From assembly GCA_019637915.1 (NCBI GenBank), contig JAHBUV010000001.1, positions 2,822,565 through 2,886,564 of the forward strand: a DNA stretch of 64,000 nucleotides. Direction: 5' to 3'. The stretch's first letter is position 1, and each line of letters opens with the position of its first letter. The notes beneath the pieces are model-generated. The model made no database searches. It was not told the origin of the DNA and was given only the letters and a program-made list of their open reading frames with translations. Made by a program: the position numbers and the translations under genes. The DNA comes from Pseudobdellovibrionaceae bacterium. GTDB lineage: Bacteria > Bdellovibrionota > Bdellovibrionia > Bdellovibrionales > Bdellovibrionaceae. This document shows, piece by piece, positions 43,591 through 51,964 of this stretch.

Positions 43591-44199
43591 ATGGGCTACA
43601 ATCCGAAAGATCATTTTTTCAAAAAAGCCAAGGCGGAGAACTTCGCGGCCCGCTCGGTCTTCAAGCTCGAGGAAATCGACCAGAAGTTCAAACTCTTCAA
43701 GCCCGGCCAGATGGTCCTCGACCTCGGCGCCTCGCCGGGTTCATGGTCGCAGTACGCCAGCAAAAAAATCGGCTCGTCGGGCCGCGTGCTGGGCGTCGAC
43801 CTGTCGCCGGTGACGGTGAAATTGCCCAACGCGGTTTTCATCCAGGCCGACCTGCGGGACCTGAATCTCGGGGAGATCTTCCAGGCTCATGAGTTCGCGC
43901 CGGTCTTCGATCTGGTGCTCTCCGACATGGCCCCGAAGACCACCGGCATCCGCCTGACCGACCAGGCCCGTTCCATGGAGCTTTGCGAACTCGCCCTGGA
44001 GACCTCCCGGAGGTTCCTGAAAAAGCACGGGCATTTCGTCTGCAAGCTGTTCCACAGCGACGACTTCAACAAAATGCGCGATCTGATCAAAGCCGAATTC
44101 GAAAAATTCGAGGCCGTGCGCCCTGAATCCACCCGCAAGATCTCGAAAGAGATTTTCCTGGTGGGTCTCAATCACAAAAGGGAACCCACCGGTGTTTGA
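43591..44199 (+). CDS. rlmE: 23S rRNA 2'-O-methyltransferase RlmE (FtsJ)
   Basis: RlmE, 202 residues, methylates the 2'-OH of U2552 in the ribosomal A-loop. The start DHFFKKAKAENFAARSVFKLEEID, SAM motif VLDLGASPGSWSQ, catalytic aspartate in LVLSDMAPKTTG, lysine in FVCKLF and the late SKEIFLVG fit the K-D-K-E tetrad. A GAGGG ribosome site lies within a small hairpin (CCCTC/GAGGG) just upstream. It overlaps the next gene by 8 bases. Confidence 0.96.
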   Translation: MGYNPKDHFFKKAKAENFAARSVFKLEEIDQKFKLFKPGQMVLDLGASPGSWSQYASKKIGSSGRVLGVDLSPVTVKLPNAVFIQADLRDLNLGEIFQAHEFAPVFDLVLSDMAPKTTGIRLTDQARSMELCELALETSRRFLKKHGHFVCKLFHSDDFNKMRDLIKAEFEKFEAVRPESTRKISKEIFLVGLNHKREPTGV

Positions 44200-44866
44200 C
44201 CTGGTGTTCGACGACGGGAACTTCGTCATCGCCGACAAACCGGCCGGCTGGCTGACCGTGCCCTCGCGCTTCGAGGCGGAGGACGAACGCACCGTTCTCG
44301 GGCGCGAGCTGGAAAAATCCCTGAACGCCCGCCTTTTTCCCGTGCACCGCCTCGATTTCGAGGTGAGCGGTCTCGTGATGTTCGCCAGGAATCCCCGGGC
44401 CCATCGCGAGGCCGGTCAGTGGTTTGAAAAACGCCAGGTGACGAAAACCTACCAGGCCCTGAGCGCGGCGCGGGATTTTTCCCACTGGCCGCCGGATCTG
44501 CGTCGCGCGGATGAAGCGATCAGCGTGGGCGAGGAGCTGGAATGGCGTTGCCGCCTCCTGCGCGGCAAACGCCGCAGTTACGAGCACGCCAAGGGCGATC
44601 TGGCCGTGACCCGGGCGCGCCTGGAAGGGGTGGACGAGGGCACCTGGAGATGGTCCCTGCATCCGCTCACGGGCCGGGCCCATCAGCTGCGCTTCGAGAT
44701 GAGCCGTCATGGTTTCCCCATCCTGGGGGATGCCCTGTACGGCTCGAAAGCCGTCTGGGAGGACAAGGCCATCGCCTTGCGGGCCGTGCATCTGGATTTG
44801 TCCCAGGCGCCGGGCCGCAGGGACTGGCAGTTGCCGGAGTCGTTCCAGGTGAAAGGACTTTTCTGA
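44192..44866 (+). CDS. RluA-family pseudouridine synthase
   Basis: A 224-residue pseudouridine synthase of the RluA superfamily, without an S4 domain. Catalytic motif VHRLDFEVSGLVMFA (aspartate nucleophile), VTKTYQAL, and HPLTGRAHQLRFEMSRHGFPILGD are conserved. The RNA target cannot be assigned by eye. It starts at GTG 44192 inside rlmE and its stop overlaps the LOG gene start (TGATG), forming an RNA-modification cluster. Confidence 0.92.
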   Translation: MFDLVFDDGNFVIADKPAGWLTVPSRFEAEDERTVLGRELEKSLNARLFPVHRLDFEVSGLVMFARNPRAHREAGQWFEKRQVTKTYQALSAARDFSHWPPDLRRADEAISVGEELEWRCRLLRGKRRSYEHAKGDLAVTRARLEGVDEGTWRWSLHPLTGRAHQLRFEMSRHGFPILGDALYGSKAVWEDKAIALRAVHLDLSQAPGRRDWQLPESFQVKGLF

Positions 44867-45414
44867 TGAAGGCCGTGTGTTTGTTCTGTGGCGCCCGCCC
44901 GGGGAATGATCCGCGCTTTGTGGCGGAGGCCCAGGTCTTCGGCCGCGGCCTCGCGCAAGCGGGTTTGCGGCTCGTGTACGGCGGCGGGCACGTGGGACTG
45001 ATGGGTCTGGCCGCCGATGCGGCTCTGGCCGCGGGCGGGGAAGTGATCGGCGTGATCCCGCAGGCGCTGGTGGACCGCGAGGTCGCCCATGAGCGGGTGA
45101 CGAAACTTCATGTCACCCGCAATATGCACGAACGCAAAGCTTTGATGGCGGATCTCTCGGACGCCTTCGTGGCCCTGCCCGGGGGGTTCGGCACTCTGGA
45201 CGAGCTGTGCGAGATCATCACCTGGGCGCAGCTGGGACTGCACGCGAAGCCCATCATCCTGCTGAACACGGCGGGCTTCTACGACGGCTTCCTCGAGTTC
45301 ATCCGCACCGCCGCGGACTCCGGCTTCATCGCCGCGGAACATCTCCAGCTCTTCCGCGTCGCGAAAACGCCGGAAGAGGTCCTGCGGGCTCTGTCCGTCT
45401 CATCTCGGCCTTAA
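44866..45414 (+). CDS. LOG-family protein (nucleotide 5'-monophosphate phosphoribohydrolase)
   Basis: A 182-residue lysine-decarboxylase-like LOG protein. The start AVCLFCGARPGNDPRF, GLRLVYGGGHVGLMG, the catalytic NMHERKALM and PGGFGTLDELCE are diagnostic. Family members release adenine or a modified base from nucleoside monophosphates; the physiological role here is unknown. Its TAA shares TTAA with the convergent antitoxin stop. Confidence 0.93.
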   Translation: MKAVCLFCGARPGNDPRFVAEAQVFGRGLAQAGLRLVYGGGHVGLMGLAADAALAAGGEVIGVIPQALVDREVAHERVTKLHVTRNMHERKALMADLSDAFVALPGGFGTLDELCEIITWAQLGLHAKPIILLNTAGFYDGFLEFIRTAADSGFIAAEHLQLFRVAKTPEEVLRALSVSSRP

Positions 45415-45677
45415 ACGGCGTTTTTCTTGAAAACCACCCGTTCCAGTTTTTCCAGACGATGCGTGAGTTCCTCTTTTTCGGAAGGCCACAGGGACTCCCG
45501 CAAGAGGCGGTTGAGCAGGGTCTGATATTTCGTTCCTTGCTTGCCGGCGCGTTTTTTCAGTTCCTCGAGGATATCCCCATCCAAAAAGGTCGTGATGCGC
45601 ACCTTGTGGTTCTGCGGCTCAAGATACGACTCGTCGAGAAGTTTTTTGTTCTTAGCCTTGGCTTTCAACCCAGTCAT
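45411..45677 (-). CDS. Ribbon-helix-helix antitoxin-like protein (BrnA/CopG-like)
   Basis: An 88-residue basic protein. The segment KVRITTFLDGDILEELKKRAGKQGTKYQTLLNRLLRESL matches the ribbon-helix-helix of BrnA/CopG-type antitoxins, with a C-terminal charged tail likely to bind a partner. It overlaps the upstream partner gene by 26 bases. It should bind the palindrome at 45919-45943. Confidence 0.82.
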   Translation of the reverse strand: MTGLKAKAKNKKLLDESYLEPQNHKVRITTFLDGDILEELKKRAGKQGTKYQTLLNRLLRESLWPSEKEELTHRLEKLERVVFKKNAV

Positions 45678-45906
45678 TCCACGCCTCCAAAAATTCTTTT
45701 CGATATTGTTCCACGATGAGCAGGATGATGTTCAGGTCTTTCGGATGAAACCCGAAAGACTCGATCACCAACACCCGATCCAGCCGGACTTTCGCGAAGG
45801 CTTCATGGTTTCGGGGAGTCCCATGATAGACCGTCACGTGGGGGAATCCATGCTCCCGAGTGTGCAACATGAACCGCAAAGCCTTGACGATCAGTAGAGT
45901 CGGCAC
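45652..45906 (-). CDS. DUF4160-like protein, probable toxin or partner of the RHH protein
   Basis: An 84-residue protein starting at GTG (PTLLIVKALRFMLHTREHG) with HVTVYHG, KVRLDRVLVIESFGF and LIVEQYRKEFLEAWNDW, matching DUF4160-type proteins. GGGGAG precedes the GTG; an ATG seven codons upstream is less likely because it would run across this site. DUF4160 genes are often paired with small DNA-binding proteins, which supports a toxin-antitoxin or regulatory pair, but toxicity is unproven. Confidence 0.75.
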   Translation of the reverse strand: MPTLLIVKALRFMLHTREHGFPHVTVYHGTPRNHEAFAKVRLDRVLVIESFGFHPKDLNIILLIVEQYRKEFLEAWNDWVESQG

Positions 45907-45918
45907 TTCACTCCCCTT

Positions 45919-45947
45919 ATTATGCATATATTGTATGCATAATGCAA
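45919..45947 (-). promoter_or_regulatory. Promoter and palindromic operator of the DUF4160/RHH pair
   Basis: On the minus strand TTGCAT and CATAAT are 17 bases apart. A perfect palindrome with 10-bp arms (ATTATGCATA at 45919-45928, TATGCATAAT at 45934-45943) and a 5-base spacer covers the promoter, exactly where an autoregulating RHH repressor would bind. Confidence 0.7.
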
Positions 45948-46126
45948 GGCGTATTCCGTCATGGGACCCCGGGAGGGGCGTTTTTCATGTCGAAAGCGGT
46001 CCGAAGAGCGGATGCGGGGAGGATCCGAGTCCATCGGGCGGCCGTTCTTTCTGTCCTGAAAGAGTTCGACGCAACTGTCCTGGCCGCGGGCTGGACGGAT
46101 CGTGTTCTTGGCCTCACACTGGGGGC

Positions 46127-47002
46127 ATGCTGAAAAACGTCCCGGAAGGCACACGCTCCGCATTGCTGGCCTACACGGCCTGGGGTTTGTTCCCGTTGTA
46201 CTGGAAGCTGCTCGGTCATCTGCCGGCCCTGGCGATCTTCGGCCAGCGGGTTTTCTGGTCCCTGGTTTTTTATTCCCTCATGCGGGCCTTGTGGCGCCGC
46301 GAGCGGATGTTCTCCTTCCGGCTCACGGTCCGGCAGTGGTGGGGGATCGCGCTGTCGTCGCTTTTGATCGGCGGCAATTGGCTGCTTTACATCTGGGCGG
46401 TCAACACCGGCCACATCGTCGAGACGAGCCTGGGTTATTTCATCAATCCGTTGGTGAACATCCTCCTGGGCGTGGCTTTCCTGCAGGAACGTCTGACGCG
46501 ATCCCAGAAGGTCGCGGTGCTTTTGGCCTTGGCGGGCGTGGTCGTGCTGACCGTCGAGGGCGGACGCCTGCCGTGGATCGCCCTGGCTTTGGCGACGACC
46601 TTCAGCCTGTACGGTTTCACGCGCAAGAAAATCGGCGTGCCCGCTCTGGAAGGCGCGCAGCTCGAAGCCCTGTTGATGCTGGCGCCGGTCGCGCTGCTGG
46701 TGTCCCGGGAGCATTTCGCCTGGGGGAGCGTGTCGTGGGTGGACTGGGGCTTTCTGGTCGGCGCCGGCGTGGTGACGGGCCTGCCCCTGCTGTGGTTCAT
46801 CGAGGCCGCCCGGCGTTTGCCCTATTACCTGATGGGATTCTTCCAGTACATCGCGCCGACCCTGCAGTTCCTGACGGGGGTGTTGATCTTCCGGGAGCCC
46901 CTGACCTCCTGGAAGCTCGTGGGCTTCGCTTTCATTTGGGCGGGCATTTTCCTGACCCTGCAGGAGGGCGTGCGGTCGTTGCGTCGTTCCGCGCCGAGAT
47001 GA
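46127..47002 (+). CDS. rarD: EamA-family transporter RarD
   Basis: A 291-residue drug/metabolite transporter with ten helices. The start SALLAYTAWGLFPLYWKLL, GNWLLYIWAVNTGHIVETSLGYFINPL and FIEAARRLPYYLMGFFQYIAPT are typical of RarD. The substrate is unknown. The GGGGG before the ATG is very close, so the exact start is not certain. The 180 bases upstream hold only a doubtful 48-codon frame. Confidence 0.92.
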   Translation: MLKNVPEGTRSALLAYTAWGLFPLYWKLLGHLPALAIFGQRVFWSLVFYSLMRALWRRERMFSFRLTVRQWWGIALSSLLIGGNWLLYIWAVNTGHIVETSLGYFINPLVNILLGVAFLQERLTRSQKVAVLLALAGVVVLTVEGGRLPWIALALATTFSLYGFTRKKIGVPALEGAQLEALLMLAPVALLVSREHFAWGSVSWVDWGFLVGAGVVTGLPLLWFIEAARRLPYYLMGFFQYIAPTLQFLTGVLIFREPLTSWKLVGFAFIWAGIFLTLQEGVRSLRRSAPR

Positions 47003-47093
47003 AAGGCAGATGACTTTCCGGCGCTGCACTGCAAGAGCCGCTTTTCAAGCTCTCGACACGAGCGTATGACTGTTGTCAGTGGAGGTCGGCGTC

Positions 47094-48353
47094 ATGGCGA
47101 CAAAAGTGATCGTGGTCGGGGGTGGGTTCGCGGGTCTGAATGCGGCCAAGGTGCTGGCGCGGAATCCCCAGGTGGAAGTCCTGCTTCTCGATCGTCGCAA
47201 TCACCATCTTTTCCAGCCCCTGCTTTATCAGGTCGCCACCGCCGGTCTGTCCCCGGCCGAGATCGCCACGCCGATCCGTTCGGTGTTTTCCGATTTTCCC
47301 AACGTGCGCGTGCTGATGGAGGAAGTGCGCGGCATCGACCGCCAGGCCAAGAGCGTGACGACGTCCAGCGGCTCCCACGATTACGATTACCTGATCATCG
47401 CGACCGGCGCCCTGCACAGTTATTTCGGCCATGACGAGTGGGAGAACTTCGCCCCCGGCCTCAAAACCGTGGAGCAGGCGACGGAAATCCGCCGGCGCAT
47501 CCTCTTCGCTTTCGAGGAGGCGGAAAAAATCAACGATCCCCATTTGCAGAAGGAGTGGCTGAGCTTCGTCATCGTCGGCGGCGGGCCGACCGGCGTGGAG
47601 CTGGCCGGCGCCATCGCCGAGATCAGCCGCACCACCCTGGAGAAAGACTTCCGGCACATCGATCCCGCCCAGACCCGCGTGCTGTTGATCGAGGCGGGAC
47701 CGCGCCTGCTCGCGGCCTTCGATGAAAGCCTGTCCAAGCGCGCCTCGCGGGATCTCGAGCGCATGGGCGTGCAGACGTGGACGCGCACGCGGGTCACCGA
47801 AGTGACCGAGGACGGTGTGCGTTTCGGCGGCGAAAGCGTGCGCGCCCGCACCGTGATCTGGGCCGCCGGGGTGGAGGCCTCGCCTCTGGGCAAAAAACTC
47901 TCGACCCCCCTGGATCGCAGTGGCCGCGTCATCGTTGAGAAGGACCTGTCCCTGCCCAACGACCCCCACGTTTTCGTGATCGGCGATCTCGCGGCCTTCG
48001 AGGAAAAACCCGGAAAATATCTTCCGGGTCTCGCGCCGGTGGCCATGCAGGAAGGGCGCGCGGCGGGACGGAATATTCTCCTTGATCTGAAAGGCCGCCC
48101 CCGTGAGGCGTTTCGCTACGTCGACAAGGGCATCATGGCCACCATCGGCCGCCGCCGCGCCATCATGGAGGTCGGGAAGCTGCGGGTCGGGGGCATTTTG
48201 GCCTGGTACGCCTGGCTTTTTATACATATTTTTTATTTGATTGGTTTCAAGAGCCGGCTGTTCGTTTTCATGCAGTGGGCCTGGTCGTATCTGACCTTCA
48301 AAAGGGGCGCCCGTCTCATCGTCGACAAGGATTGGCGGCTGACAAAGGGGTGA
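47094..48353 (+). CDS. ndh: Type II NADH dehydrogenase
   Basis: NDH-2, 419 residues, a single-subunit, non-proton-pumping NADH:quinone oxidoreductase. The FAD-binding motif VVGGGFAGLNAAKVL, the NRRNHHLFQPLLYQVATAGLSP-type stretch (here DRRNHHLFQPLLYQVA), the NADH-binding IVGGGPTGVELAGAI and IGDLAAF are present. A C-terminal hydrophobic segment (AWLFIHIFYLIGFKSRLFVF) anchors it to the membrane. GGAGG lies 8 bases before ATG 47094. Confidence 0.95.
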   Translation: MATKVIVVGGGFAGLNAAKVLARNPQVEVLLLDRRNHHLFQPLLYQVATAGLSPAEIATPIRSVFSDFPNVRVLMEEVRGIDRQAKSVTTSSGSHDYDYLIIATGALHSYFGHDEWENFAPGLKTVEQATEIRRRILFAFEEAEKINDPHLQKEWLSFVIVGGGPTGVELAGAIAEISRTTLEKDFRHIDPAQTRVLLIEAGPRLLAAFDESLSKRASRDLERMGVQTWTRTRVTEVTEDGVRFGGESVRARTVIWAAGVEASPLGKKLSTPLDRSGRVIVEKDLSLPNDPHVFVIGDLAAFEEKPGKYLPGLAPVAMQEGRAAGRNILLDLKGRPREAFRYVDKGIMATIGRRRAIMEVGKLRVGGILAWYAWLFIHIFYLIGFKSRLFVFMQWAWSYLTFKRGARLIVDKDWRLTKG

Positions 48354-48409
48354 GAATGAATCTTCTCGACGGCTTGTCAAACGTCACCTCTTGAAATCTA
48401 CAATTAAAC

Positions 48410-49987
48410 ATGATCAATGCATGGCTTCGCGCGGCCCTTCTCAGCCTGTCCTTCGTCCTTTTGATCGGCGGGCTGATGTATTTTTCCTGGAAATCGCTGG
48501 ATGAGCAGATCGAGCTCCGCACCGCCGTGACCGCCGGGGAGATCGGCGAAAACCTGCGTCTCCTCGTCGAAGGCCACGTCAAGGCCCTGCAGACCATCTC
48601 GAGCATCGAGGAGGCGCGCAGCGCCGCCGATTTCCGCCGCCTCGCCGCCGCCGTCACCAGCAACTATCCGGGTTTCTACGCCGTGAATTGGGTCGACCGT
48701 CAGGGCGTGATCCGTCGCGTGCATCCCGATATCCGCGGGCCCGACATCCTGGGCGCGAGCGTCTACGATCATCCGCGCGTGCGCGAACAGGTGCGCTTCA
48801 GCGACGAGTACAAAGTGCCGGTGATCAGCCCCAAGGCGCAGGTCCTGCCGGGCGTGGAGGCGGCCTCGGTCTATCTGCCGGTGCTGGAGGGCGAGCAATT
48901 CTACGGCTGGATGAACGGCGTGATCGATTTGCAGGGCTGGTTCGCGGATTATTTAAAACGCCGCGCCGATCACCGCCTGTCCGTGCGCATCCGCTGGCTG
49001 TCCGAGGAGGACTCCATTTACGAATTCGGTCCCGCGCCGCCGGCCGGCTGGTCGCGGGAGGTGCATTCGCAGATCCTGAACCAGCCCTTGAGCATCCAGG
49101 TGGCGATGGATCAGACGGCGGACATGTACCGGCGTTGGGCCTTCGGCGCCGGCGCCTTCGCGGCCGGGGTGCTGCTGGCGGTGCTCTTGAGCGGCCTGGT
49201 TCTCAGCCTGCAGTACTCCGTGCAGCAGCTGATGCGCAGCAACCGCAGCCTGGCGATCAAGAACGCCCTGATCTCCTCGCTGACCCACGACATGGGCACG
49301 CCCCTCACGGTGATGGGGATCTGCCTCGATCAGATGGAAAAAAACGGCGAGGCGCGGGAAAAAAACCTGTCGCGCATGAAAAAGACCACGCAGACCCTGA
49401 AGCGCATGATGGAGTCCGTGCGCCGGATGCACGCCGCCGCCCTGGGGCGGGCGGTGCTGGAAATCCGTCCCGTGAATCTGTGCCAGTCGGTGAGCGAGGC
49501 GATCGACCAGGTGAAGGAGCTGGCCGACCGCAAGGACATCGTCATCCCGCCGCTGATGCCCATGGACTGCTGGGTGATGGGGGAGCAGACGACCCTGGCT
49601 TACAACGTCCTTCCCAACGTGCTCACCAACGCCGTGAAATTTTCCAGGCCCGGCGGCCGCATCCTGATCCAGGCGGAAAAACAAGGCGACGAGCTGGCCC
49701 TGATCATCAGCGACTTCGGCGTCGGCATGCCGGCGGAGCAGGTGAGGATGCTGCGGGAGGAGGGCTCGACCTCCATGCCGGGCGTCGCGCCCGACGGCGA
49801 GGTGGGGACGGGGCTCGGCATGATGCAGGTGAAAACCTTCATGGAGATGTACGGGGGGCGCTTCGAGGTTTTCTCCCGACAAGCGGTTGCCGGCGAGACG
49901 GAAGAGATGTATGGCACAACGGTGAGTCTGTATTTCCGTTTCGCCCCCGCGGACGCGTCACGAGGTGAACTTGAGCCGAGATCGTGA
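48410..49987 (+). CDS. Sensor histidine kinase with CHASE-like extracellular domain
   Basis: A 525-residue membrane histidine kinase. The N-terminal helix and a second helix near residue 245 (FAAGVLLAVLLSGLVLSL) flank an extracellular domain resembling CHASE (YPGFYAVNWVDRQGVIRRVHP). The phosphoacceptor histidine is in SSLTHDMGTPLTV, and the ATPase domain has N-box NVLTNAVKFS and G boxes ISDFGVGMP and GTGLGMM. No response regulator is adjacent; a 224-residue protein overlaps its end. Confidence 0.92.
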   Translation: MINAWLRAALLSLSFVLLIGGLMYFSWKSLDEQIELRTAVTAGEIGENLRLLVEGHVKALQTISSIEEARSAADFRRLAAAVTSNYPGFYAVNWVDRQGVIRRVHPDIRGPDILGASVYDHPRVREQVRFSDEYKVPVISPKAQVLPGVEAASVYLPVLEGEQFYGWMNGVIDLQGWFADYLKRRADHRLSVRIRWLSEEDSIYEFGPAPPAGWSREVHSQILNQPLSIQVAMDQTADMYRRWAFGAGAFAAGVLLAVLLSGLVLSLQYSVQQLMRSNRSLAIKNALISSLTHDMGTPLTVMGICLDQMEKNGEAREKNLSRMKKTTQTLKRMMESVRRMHAAALGRAVLEIRPVNLCQSVSEAIDQVKELADRKDIVIPPLMPMDCWVMGEQTTLAYNVLPNVLTNAVKFSRPGGRILIQAEKQGDELALIISDFGVGMPAEQVRMLREEGSTSMPGVAPDGEVGTGLGMMQVKTFMEMYGGRFEVFSRQAVAGETEEMYGTTVSLYFRFAPADASRGELEPRS

Positions 49988-50639
49988 AAAATGCCTGAAA
50001 GGCGTGCGCGAGCACCACGCGCTGCTGGTGTATCCCCTGGAAAACCGCGCCGAGCCGCCGTCCCTCTGGAAGGTGCTGCATCCGCGCTCGCCGATGCGCT
50101 GGGAGTGGGACCAGGACGGCGATGACCGCGTCTCGCGCCTGTGGATCCTGCGGGAGGAGCTGTCCCGGTCCGGCGAGGTCGTTTACAGCAAATGGTTCCG
50201 CGGCCGGGCCACCTTTTTCTCGAAGGAGGCCTTCGTGCACCTGCTGCGCGCCCTGCGCAGCCACGAGCGCGAACTGCATCTGCGGGGAGAGGCCCGCGTG
50301 CTGTACGATCTGATGCGGGAATCCTCGCCCCGTTCCACCAAGGAATTGAAAACCGAGAGCGACCTGCGCGGCCGTCTGCTGGAAGGCGTTTATCAGAGGG
50401 CGATGAAGGAACTTTTCGAAGCCGGCCTGGTGGTGGCCTGGGGCGAAGTGGATGAAGGGGCTTTCCCGTCCCTGGCGACCGGCGCCACCCGGGTGCTGTT
50501 CGAGGATCTGTGGGAAAAAGCCGCAAGCGGGGAGGCTAAGGCGTCCCTCGCTTGGTTGGAAAAAAATCTGCCGTCGGATTTCGCCCGTTACTTGAAGAGG
50601 AAGCGGGCCGCTTCCAGGGACGCCGTGGACGAAGGCTGA
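49965..50639 (+). CDS. Unknown protein with winged-helix-like central region
   Basis: A 224-residue soluble protein I do not recognise. It is charged, with an N-terminal SLWKVLHPRSPMRWEWDQDG region and a middle segment (ESSPRSTKELKTESDLRGRLLEG then YQRAMKELFEAGLVVAWG) that looks like a winged helix. A relationship to AlkZ-type glycosylases or to regulators is possible but unproven. It starts at GTG 49965 inside the kinase gene, overlapping 23 bases, and overlaps the convergent protease by 52 bases. Confidence 0.7.
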   Translation: MNLSRDREKCLKGVREHHALLVYPLENRAEPPSLWKVLHPRSPMRWEWDQDGDDRVSRLWILREELSRSGEVVYSKWFRGRATFFSKEAFVHLLRALRSHERELHLRGEARVLYDLMRESSPRSTKELKTESDLRGRLLEGVYQRAMKELFEAGLVVAWGEVDEGAFPSLATGATRVLFEDLWEKAASGEAKASLAWLEKNLPSDFARYLKRKRAASRDAVDEG

Positions 50640-51634
50640 CCTTTTTGCGCGAGCGCGCGGTGGACGTTGAGGCGCACGCCGTGCTTGGTTTTCCCTTTCA
50701 ACGCTTTTTCCGCTTCCCCGCTGCGCACCAGGCGGCGGATCACTTCCGCGGGATTTCGCAGCTCCGGTTCCTGGGACAGGAGCAGGGCCGCCGCGCCGCT
50801 CGCGAAGGCCGTGGCCTGCGAGGTGCCCGTCATGACGCCGTAAGCTCCGCCCGGCAAGGTCGAGAGGATATTTTCGCCCGGCGCCGCGAGGTCGACGCTG
50901 CGGGATCCGTAGTTGCTGCTGGCGAGCACGCGCTGGCGCGAATCGATGGCGGTCACGGACAGAATGTTCGGCAAACCGTAATCCGCGGGATAGAAGGGCA
51001 GGATGTCCGAGTTGGATCTCTCGTTCCCCGCCGCCGCGACGAAAAGAATGTTCCGCGCGGCGGCTTCGCGAATGGCCTCCTCTTCGCGGCTGCTGGCCTG
51101 AAGCCCTCCTCCCGAGTAGTTGATGATCCGCGCGTTCATGCGGACGGCGTAACGGATCGCCGCCACTGTGTTCCGCAAATGATCGCGGTCGCTGAGTTTC
51201 GCATCATAATATTTCAAAACCATGATTTTCACCTTGGGCGCGACGCCCAGGCGCTGACCGGCGATCAGGCCGGCGACGTGGGTGCCGTGGCCGTGCCGGT
51301 CGCGGATGTCGGCGTTGCCCGCGGCGAAATTCCAGCCGTGCACGTCATCGACGAAGCCGTTGCCGTCGTCATCGATGCCGTTGGTGGATTTGTCGCGCCC
51401 CTGGGCGTCCAGGCCCGTCTCCCCGGGATTGGTCCACAGGTTGTCGCGCAGGTCGGCGTGCTGGGAGTCCATGCCGGTGTCGATGACGGCGACCACGATG
51501 TCCTCGCGGCCCAGGTGCCATTGCCAGGCGGCGGGCAAACCGAGCTGCCGCTGCCCCCAGTCCGGCGGCGGCAGGGATGCCGACGCCCCGGCGCTGAAGA
51601 ATAAAAGACACAGGACTTGCCAATGAAGTGCCAT
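50588..51634 (-). CDS. Secreted subtilisin-like serine protease (S8 family)
   Basis: A 348-residue exported subtilase. Signal peptide at residues 1-20, then the catalytic triad: D52 (AVIDTGMD), H116 (RHGHGTHVAG) and the serine of GTSQATAFASG. NGIDDDGNGFVDDVHGWNF is the usual calcium-associated insertion. There is no long propeptide or C-terminal domain, so the mature enzyme is compact. GGGAGG lies 6 bases before the ATG. The 3' end overlaps the preceding plus-strand gene. Confidence 0.95.
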   Translation of the reverse strand: MALHWQVLCLLFFSAGASASLPPPDWGQRQLGLPAAWQWHLGREDIVVAVIDTGMDSQHADLRDNLWTNPGETGLDAQGRDKSTNGIDDDGNGFVDDVHGWNFAAGNADIRDRHGHGTHVAGLIAGQRLGVAPKVKIMVLKYYDAKLSDRDHLRNTVAAIRYAVRMNARIINYSGGGLQASSREEEAIREAAARNILFVAAAGNERSNSDILPFYPADYGLPNILSVTAIDSRQRVLASSNYGSRSVDLAAPGENILSTLPGGAYGVMTGTSQATAFASGAAALLLSQEPELRNPAEVIRRLVRSGEAEKALKGKTKHGVRLNVHRALAQKGQPSSTASLEAARFLFK

Positions 51635-51964
51635 GCGGAAACCTCCCGTTTTTTTGAAAAAAAGGGGCGCGTCCTGCGCCCGAGAAACCCCCCTGTCACA
51701 TCCGTGTTTTGCCGATGAGCATTGCAACGTCGCGGCCAGCATGAAACCGGCCTGATTCGCCCGCGGCGCCGCGAAGGGGTGTTAGCCTCCTGTGAGGCTC
51801 GACGTGTTCGTCCGTTTTCTAACAGTGTGAGCGGGCTGACAGCGGGTCCCACCTTGAGACGCCGCCTCCCGACCAAAGGCCATTGATTCCGCCTGGCGTT
51901 CCTCCGATGGAAAAAGAGGGCCCGCGGGGCCGCGGACGGCTTGGCCGGGATGAAGGAGTTTTCA
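51635..51964. other. Intergenic region between protease and diguanylate cyclase genes
   Basis: About 330 bases with divergent promoters presumed. It contains GTTTTTTTGAAAAAAAG near 51650 and a short hairpin-forming stretch, but no gene, repeat or clear promoter that I can support. Confidence 0.3.

Noticed and set aside
45987-46133. 48-codon frame before rarD with GGGAGGGG upstream
   Set aside because: No recognisable feature and it overlaps the rarD start out of frame; kept as a weak possibility only.
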